From the NCBI RefSeq assembly GCF_900107925.1, contig NZ_FNUJ01000001.1, positions 62,001 through 126,000 of the forward strand: DNA of 64,000 nucleotides. Direction: 5' to 3'. How positions within the stretch are numbered: the first letter of the stretch is position 1; every line of letters begins with the position of its first letter. Under the pieces are notes generated by a model. It was given only the letters and a program-made list of their open reading frames with translations. It ran no database searches and had not been told where the DNA came from. Positions 59,383 through 64,000 of this stretch are shown in pieces. The position numbers and the translations under genes were made by a program. Origin of the DNA: Amycolatopsis pretoriensis. Its GTDB lineage: Bacteria > Actinomycetota > Actinomycetes > Mycobacteriales > Pseudonocardiaceae.

Positions 59383-60515
59383 CCGGTCCACTGCGCCCGG
59401 AGTTCCGCGAGGGCCAGGTGCTCGCCGCCGCGGACCTGGCGGCGACGGTCGCCTACGCCCGCGCGACGGCGGTCCGGCACGCCCGCCTGGCGCACGACTG
59501 GGGCATCGCCGACGGGCTCGCCCTGACCACCGAGAGCCGGACCGACCCGGCGACGGGCGCCCGGTACGTCGAGGTGAGCGTGCAGGCCGGGCTGGCGGTC
59601 GACGGGACCGGCCGCGAACTCGTGGTGCCGGCGCCGGTCGTGCTGTCGGAGGCGGACTTCGCGGCCGTCAACGGCGCCGACCGGGCGACGACCGAGCCGT
59701 ACCCGGTGTTCCTCACCGCCGCCGACCGGGGCCGGCCCGCCACCGGGCCCGCGTCGTGCGCCGGCTCCTCGGGGCCGACACGCGTGGAGGAGTCCTTCCA
59801 GGTCCTCTTCCGGCGGCTCGGCGACGAACGGCTGGTGGCCGACCAGCAGCCGCCCGCGGTGAACGCCGCGCCCGCCGCCCCGCCCGTGCAGTGGCTGGTG
59901 CTGCTGGGGTTCGTCCAGTGGACCGCCGGGCACTTCACCGCGGCCTTCCCGACGGCCCGGGGTGTCGGGCCGCGGTACCTGGGCGTGCGCGCGGACACCG
60001 TGTCGGCCCGGTCCGGCTCACTCGCGCTGCGGACCCGCCCGGCGGTCCAGGAGGGGAAGCCGGCGCTGGTGCTGTCCGACGCGGACGCGCCGACGCTGGT
60101 CTACGGGCTGTACAAGGGAACCGGCGTCGTCGACCCGCTGCTGACGGTGGAGTCCAACGGCAACCTCACCATCGCGGGGAGCTTCTCCGGCCGGATCTCC
60201 GCGGGCAGCGTGCTGGCGACGTCCGGCAGCGCGACCGACGGCGTGGTGCTGCCGCTGCCGGCCGGGGTGACGCCCGAGGAGGTCGCCGACGGCCGGGTGT
60301 CGCTGCACGTCCACGTGACCCCGCGGATCCCGTCGACGGCGACGGGTTCGGCGCTGACCAGCCCGGCCGAGGCCACTGTGGACGGTGACCGGCGGGTGCG
60401 GTGCCGGATCCGGGTGTACGACCCCACGGCGGCCCCGGCGCAGGTCTTCGAACAGCCGGGTGTGGTCGACTTCCTGGTCCTGGCAACGGTCGCGGCGACG
60501 GGTGGGGGTGGCTGA
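59379..60515 (+). CDS. eCIS-linked protein, GQLL-domain paralogue C
   Basis: 378 residues, GTG overlapping the previous stop. N-terminus: R-P-E-F-R-E-G-Q-V-L-A-A-A-D-L, H-D-W-G-I-A-D-G-L-A-L, A-G-L-A-V-D-G-T-G-R-E-L-V-V, the same plan as paralogues A and B without their cysteines. The C-terminal half is beta-rich with G-N-L-T-I-A-G-S-F-S-G-R-I-S, reminiscent of phage fibre shaft repeats. A receptor-binding or surface role is plausible. Confidence 0.78.
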   Translation: MTGPLRPEFREGQVLAAADLAATVAYARATAVRHARLAHDWGIADGLALTTESRTDPATGARYVEVSVQAGLAVDGTGRELVVPAPVVLSEADFAAVNGADRATTEPYPVFLTAADRGRPATGPASCAGSSGPTRVEESFQVLFRRLGDERLVADQQPPAVNAAPAAPPVQWLVLLGFVQWTAGHFTAAFPTARGVGPRYLGVRADTVSARSGSLALRTRPAVQEGKPALVLSDADAPTLVYGLYKGTGVVDPLLTVESNGNLTIAGSFSGRISAGSVLATSGSATDGVVLPLPAGVTPEEVADGRVSLHVHVTPRIPSTATGSALTSPAEATVDGDRRVRCRIRVYDPTAAPAQVFEQPGVVDFLVLATVAATGGGG

Positions 60516-60517
60516 CC

Positions 60518-61045
60518 ATGAGCCTCTTCGTGGTGTACGTGAAGAAGACCGGCCACGTCGTCGGCGCGGTCCGGGCGATCGGTGCCGCGGTGCCGACCGT
60601 GGCCGAGGTGGCCGGCGCCGAGCTGCCGGTGCGCGTCTCCCTCCTCCCGGAGGAGGTTGCGACGCTGCACCTCGACACTGGTGAGCTGGCCGTCCAGGAG
60701 GCCGACGACGAGCCGGGCGTGTTCCTCGACCCGCTCGCGTTCGGGGTCGAGCCCGTACCGGAAGGGCAACCGTCGAAGCCCGCGCTCGTGCCGCTGGTGG
60801 TGTCGAGCAAGCCGTTGGTGTTCAAGGACAATGGCCTGCGCGTCGAGGTCGACAACCCGGTCGGGACGGACACCGTCGTACGGGTGTTCATCTCCTATGG
60901 GCAGGCGACGACCGTGTTGCCCGGGCAGATCAACCAGGGTGACACCTTTACGACGCTCCCGACGGCCGTCGACGGCGACCCGCACGGCGTGCTGGTCCTG
61001 GTCCCCGGCTGGGCGGGCCGGCTGGAGAAGGTCGAGCAGCCGTGA
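60518..61045 (+). CDS. eCIS-linked protein of unknown function
   Basis: 175 residues, ATG after GGGGGTGG. Beta-rich with two halves: L-F-V-V-Y-V-K-K-T-G-H-V-V-G-A at the start and V-F-K-D-N-G-L-R-V-E-V-D-N-P-V-G-T, V-R-V-F-I-S-Y-G-Q in the second half. No Cys. Not recognised. It lies between the GQLL paralogues and the probable tape measure, coupled to the latter by GTGA. Confidence 0.75.
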   Translation: MSLFVVYVKKTGHVVGAVRAIGAAVPTVAEVAGAELPVRVSLLPEEVATLHLDTGELAVQEADDEPGVFLDPLAFGVEPVPEGQPSKPALVPLVVSSKPLVFKDNGLRVEVDNPVGTDTVVRVFISYGQATTVLPGQINQGDTFTTLPTAVDGDPHGVLVLVPGWAGRLEKVEQP

Positions 61046-62748
61046 GCGCGCCCACCACCGGCGAGATCACCGTGCGCCGCTGCGTGGTGCACGTGGTCCG
61101 GCGGGGTGGGTGGAGCTGGGGGCCCGATCCGCGTGGCCTCGTCCAGCGGGTGCTCGACGCGCTGCCGGAGCTGCTGGCCGCGGAGTTCGACGAGTACCTC
61201 ACCGGTGAGGGGCCGGACCTGGAGATCACCGAGCCGGTGCGGCTGTCGGTCCGGCTGTCCGCGCCCGGGGGAGGGGGACTGGTGCCGGCCGGTCTCGTCG
61301 TCGAACCCGTCGCCGGTTCGCCGCGCGAGCCGATCCCGCCGCCGGTGCCGGTCACCGCGCCGCCGTCGGCCGAACCGTCTACTTTGGACCAGGATGCGCT
61401 CGTCGCCGACATCGCGGAGCCGACCGTGGCCGCGCTGTTCGAGGAACTCGCCGTCCGAGGCGAACTGGCGGCGTTGCTCGGACTGCTTCCCGAGGAGACC
61501 GTGCGGACGTACCTTTCGGCGCTGCTGGCCGCGACTCCCGGCGAACGTGCGGGTTCGTCCAATGCCGACACCGACGAACGTATCGGATCGGTCGTTGCCG
61601 GGGACTTCGCGGGACCCGTGGCCGAGCTGGCGGCGGAGCTGGCCCGGCGGCGGTCGCTGCCGTGGCCGCCGGCGACCCGCGCGGACCTCGCCCGGCTGCT
61701 GGAGCCGCCGCGCGGCGCGGACGCGACCCCGCCCGCCGCGGAAGGACCGGTCGAGACCGTGACCGGCTCGCCGCGACCGGCGGGTGAGGTGCGCGTCGGC
61801 TCGGTGCTGCCGTTCCTGCTGGCGGGCCCGCTGGCGCGGACCGGCTACCTGGACGCGATCGGCCCCGCACTGTCCGGAGTGGACTTGCTCGCCGAAGCGC
61901 CGCTGTTCGCCGCGGCCCTGGCGTACAAGGTGCTGGGCGCGCCGCAGCGGGGCTGGCGACGGGCGCCCGGCGACGACGTCGTGGCGGCGGCGTTCGCCGG
62001 GCTGGAATCGGTGCCGGATCTCACCACGTTCGCCCGCCGGGTGGCTCCGGCGCTGCCGGTGCTGGACGGTGTGCTGGCGCTGTCGCTGTGCCGCGGCCAC
62101 TCTCCGGCCGGCCCGCTGCTGGTCGCGGGCGTGGACGACGGCCTGCTGCTCATCGACGGCGAAGGCCTGTTCCCGGTGGCCTGGGCGTCCACAGTGGAGG
62201 GGCTGCTGCCGCACTGGGAAGCGTGCGGCCGGCCGCCGGTGCTGGTCCGGGCCGGCCCGCTCCCGCCGACGTGCCTGCGCGACCTGGCCGCGGCGGGCGT
62301 CCGGTTCATCACGGACGCGCGCCCGGTGCGCGACGAACCGCTGACCCGGCTGCGGTGGCGCACTCCACTGTGGACGACCGGCGGCGTGGAACCCCGCCTG
62401 GCGGCGGACTTCCCGGGTGAGCGCGTCGACGAACTGGTGCGCACGGTGTTCGTCGAGCACCGGGCCGTACCGCTGGCCGCGGACCGGGCGCTGGACCGCG
62501 GTGTCGCGCTGGCGGCGTCGCTGGCGCTGGGCATGGTCGCCGGGCAGCTGTGGGGCGGCGACACCCCGGTCCTGGCCCTGACGCGGTTCGCCGACCTGGA
62601 GGCCACCGTCCGGTTCACCCGTGACGCGGTGCGGGTGAAGATCCCGCTGGGGCGCCGCCACACGGACCTGTGGCGGGGCGGCGCCCTGACCGACGTGCCG
62701 AACGTGGTCTGGCTCGGCGGCCGGACCCTGACCTTCTCCGGTGGCTGA
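61042..62748 (+). CDS. Probable eCIS tape measure protein (Pvc14-like)
   Basis: 568 residues. The start fits the eCIS tape-measure family: I-T-V-R-R-C-V-V-H-V-V, L-V-Q-R-V-L-D-A-L-P-E-L-L-A-A-E-F-D-E-Y-L, then a long Ala/Leu-rich helical body with two variable Pro-rich linkers. Placement directly before the AAA+ gene matches Pvc14-Pvc15 order. A tape measure sets particle length during tube assembly. Call rests on N-terminal pattern, composition and position. Confidence 0.7.
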   Translation: MSAPTTGEITVRRCVVHVVRRGGWSWGPDPRGLVQRVLDALPELLAAEFDEYLTGEGPDLEITEPVRLSVRLSAPGGGGLVPAGLVVEPVAGSPREPIPPPVPVTAPPSAEPSTLDQDALVADIAEPTVAALFEELAVRGELAALLGLLPEETVRTYLSALLAATPGERAGSSNADTDERIGSVVAGDFAGPVAELAAELARRRSLPWPPATRADLARLLEPPRGADATPPAAEGPVETVTGSPRPAGEVRVGSVLPFLLAGPLARTGYLDAIGPALSGVDLLAEAPLFAAALAYKVLGAPQRGWRRAPGDDVVAAAFAGLESVPDLTTFARRVAPALPVLDGVLALSLCRGHSPAGPLLVAGVDDGLLLIDGEGLFPVAWASTVEGLLPHWEACGRPPVLVRAGPLPPTCLRDLAAAGVRFITDARPVRDEPLTRLRWRTPLWTTGGVEPRLAADFPGERVDELVRTVFVEHRAVPLAADRALDRGVALAASLALGMVAGQLWGGDTPVLALTRFADLEATVRFTRDAVRVKIPLGRRHTDLWRGGALTDVPNVVWLGGRTLTFSGG

Positions 62749-64000
62749 CGTGAGCGGACTGGCGGTCGAGCACCTGCGGGCGCGGATGGCGGAGCTGCAC
62801 CGGGCACTGCGGATCGCCGTCGCGGCGCAGTCGGAGGCGGCCGCGGCGCTGACGCGGCCGGACCTGACCCCGTTCTGCGTGACCGACGACCAGGTGGACG
62901 CGCTGCTGGACCGCGTCGACGCGTTCACCGAGGCGATGACCGAGCCGCCGTCGCCGGTCCGTGCGGACCCGGAGTCCGAACAGCAGCTGCGGCGCCTGGC
63001 CGCCGCGCGCGGGGTCACGCTGCCGCTGGACGCGCTGGCGACCCGGTACGGCCTGTCGCGGGCCGAGCAGGACGCGCTCCTGCTGGTCGCCGCGCCGGAG
63101 CTGGACCCGGGCTACGAGCGCGTTTACGCGTACGTCGTGGACAACCTCAACCGGCGGGCGCCGTGCGTGGAACTGCTGGTGACGGTGCTCGGCGAGACAC
63201 CGGCGGACCGGCTGGCGCTGCGCCGCGCACTGGGCGCGGCGGGCCGGTTGCGCCGCTACGGCCTGCTGCGGGCCTACGGCGAGGCGCCGGCCGAACCGGC
63301 GCGGGAACTGGCGCTCGGCGACGGCGTGTTCGAGTACCTGATGGGCTGGGGCGGTGACGTCGGCACCCTGGGCGACGACCCCGGCGAAGTCGCCCCGGCC
63401 GCGGCGGCGCCGCACCTCGAATCGGCCCGGCTGACCAAGCTCGGCCAGGCTCTGCACTCGGGCGACATCGACGTGGTCGGCCTGTGGGGGCTGCCCGCCG
63501 ACAGCCAGGCCGACGCGGCCCAGGCGCTCGCGGCGGCGGCCGGGCGCCCCCTGCGTCGCGTGGGCACCGACGTGGCCCGCGACCTGCGGACCGCGGCCGC
63601 GCTCGAAGCGATCCTGTGGATCCCGACCGACGGCCGCGCCGCCCACCCGGACGAGCCGTTGCTGCGCTCGGGCGTGCCGCTGTGCCTGACGGGCGTGACG
63701 CCGTGGCGCCCGCCCCGGCTGCTGGCGGCCCGCACGTACGCGGAGCTGACGATCCCGGTCCCGGGCTTCCCGGAGCGTCGCGCGATGTGGTCGTCGGCGT
63801 TCCCGGTGCTGGACCCGGAGGTCCTGACGGACCTGGCCGCCCGCTACCGCATGAGCGGCGGCGAGCTCCGCGCGGTGGCGGCGGTCGCCGACGCGGACGC
63901 GCGCCTGTCCGGCAACGGGCACCCGATCACCGAGCACGTGGAGCCGGCGATCGCGACGGTGACGCGGGGCCGCACGAGCGGCGCGGTGCAGTCGATCATC
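62741..64000 (+). CDS. eCIS AAA+ ATPase, N-terminal part (Pvc15-like; runs off the window)
   Basis: The frame is open from GTG 62741 (or GTG 62750) to the last base; 420 residues are visible. Residues ~1-180 are the helical N-domain common in eCIS ATPases (L-A-A-A-R-G-V-T-L-P-L-D-A-L, Y-G-L-S-R-A-E-Q-D-A-L-L-L). Residues ~235-400 have the shape of an AAA module but the P-loop is degenerate (V-G-L-W-G-L-P-A-D-S-Q) and the Walker B site reads A-I-L-W-I-P-T-D-G. An active AAA module should follow beyond the window. Such ATPases are needed for particle assembly. Confidence 0.85.
   Translation, partial: MADVSGLAVEHLRARMAELHRALRIAVAAQSEAAAALTRPDLTPFCVTDDQVDALLDRVDAFTEAMTEPPSPVRADPESEQQLRRLAAARGVTLPLDALATRYGLSRAEQDALLLVAAPELDPGYERVYAYVVDNLNRRAPCVELLVTVLGETPADRLALRRALGAAGRLRRYGLLRAYGEAPAEPARELALGDGVFEYLMGWGGDVGTLGDDPGEVAPAAAAPHLESARLTKLGQALHSGDIDVVGLWGLPADSQADAAQALAAAAGRPLRRVGTDVARDLRTAAALEAILWIPTDGRAAHPDEPLLRSGVPLCLTGVTPWRPPRLLAARTYAELTIPVPGFPERRAMWSSAFPVLDPEVLTDLAARYRMSGGELRAVAAVADADARLSGNGHPITEHVEPAIATVTRGRTSGAVQSII

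Noticed and set aside
41204..64000. Prophage interpretation of the tail genes
   Set aside because: No integrase, terminase, capsid, portal, holin or lysin; LysM hub, DUF4255, tape measure and AAA+ ATPase are the eCIS set.
1..64000. tRNA, rRNA, insertion sequence or integrase
   Set aside because: I looked for cloverleaf-like and DDE/recombinase signatures and saw none; a dedicated scan was not possible here.

Overview
The window is high-G+C DNA (my impression is above 70%) with frequent GTG and some TTG starts, translationally coupled genes (ATGA/GTGA overlaps), an actinobacterial conservon and several leaderless promoters. It most resembles the chromosome of a filamentous actinobacterium, probably Pseudonocardiaceae and Amycolatopsis-like. 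That placement is an inference from style and gene families; no marker gene is present.

Layout. (1) 1-3003: the end of a conservon (histidine kinase tail, roadblock protein, DUF742 protein; no GTPase) and an MHYT membrane sensor. (2) 3.0-5.8 kb: a 5'-truncated SnoaL-like gene cut by a strong hairpin, and a large secreted DUF11 protein. (3) 6.0-12.8 kb, minus strand: an amino-sugar or chitin-oligosaccharide unit (GH16 enzyme with chitin-binding module, ABC solute-binding protein, two permeases, GH20 hexosaminidase, GntR regulator) headed by a DasR-type (dre-like) operator. (4) 13-16.5 kb: a YCII/DGPF protein, an ECF42-type sigma factor and an AhpD-like protein, then an ArsR-phosphatase fusion with a glyoxalase-fold partner. 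(5) 16.5-27 kb: an aromatic-acid catabolic regulon (LigI, LigJ, LigK/GalC and GalD-type enzymes, a type I extradiol dioxygenase, a 6PGDH-like dehydrogenase, two MFS transporters, a FadR-type GntR regulator). Four copies of an ATTGTNNACAAT operator precede its transcription units. A repeat-rich Pro/Gln/Gly membrane protein sits inside it. (6) 27-41 kb: mixed small units: an XRE / ImmA-IrrE / MAB_1171c-type membrane protein triad, MarR plus nitroreductase, an azoreductase remnant, a secreted protein, LysR, GNAT, a MOSC-flavoreductase-ferredoxin fusion, a CGNR regulator diverging from a DUF427 operon, a glycosidase and a LuxR regulator. (7) 41.2 kb to the end, plus strand: a tightly coupled operon of about 20 genes for a contractile injection system (eCIS, phage-tail-like particle). 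It contains two sheaths, two tubes, LysM baseplate protein, split spike, gp25, two baseplate-J-like proteins, a gpI-like protein, three mutually related proteins of unknown role, a probable tape measure and the start of an AAA+ ATPase. A small SARP-type regulator sits just upstream, and direct repeats with an exact 11-bp period lie both at its own promoter region and in front of the eCIS operon.

How it fits together. The chitin unit binds, cuts and imports amino-sugar oligomers under GntR control. The aromatic regulon imports an aromatic acid, cleaves its ring and takes the C7 tricarboxylate through LigJ/LigI/GalD/LigK chemistry towards pyruvate and oxaloacetate. The eCIS operon encodes nearly all structural parts of a contractile particle; no effector is recognisable before the window ends. 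The less ordinary parts are the eCIS architecture with its proposed SARP control, the type I dioxygenase version of the Lig/Gal pathway, and the XRE-ImmA locus with a paired operator.
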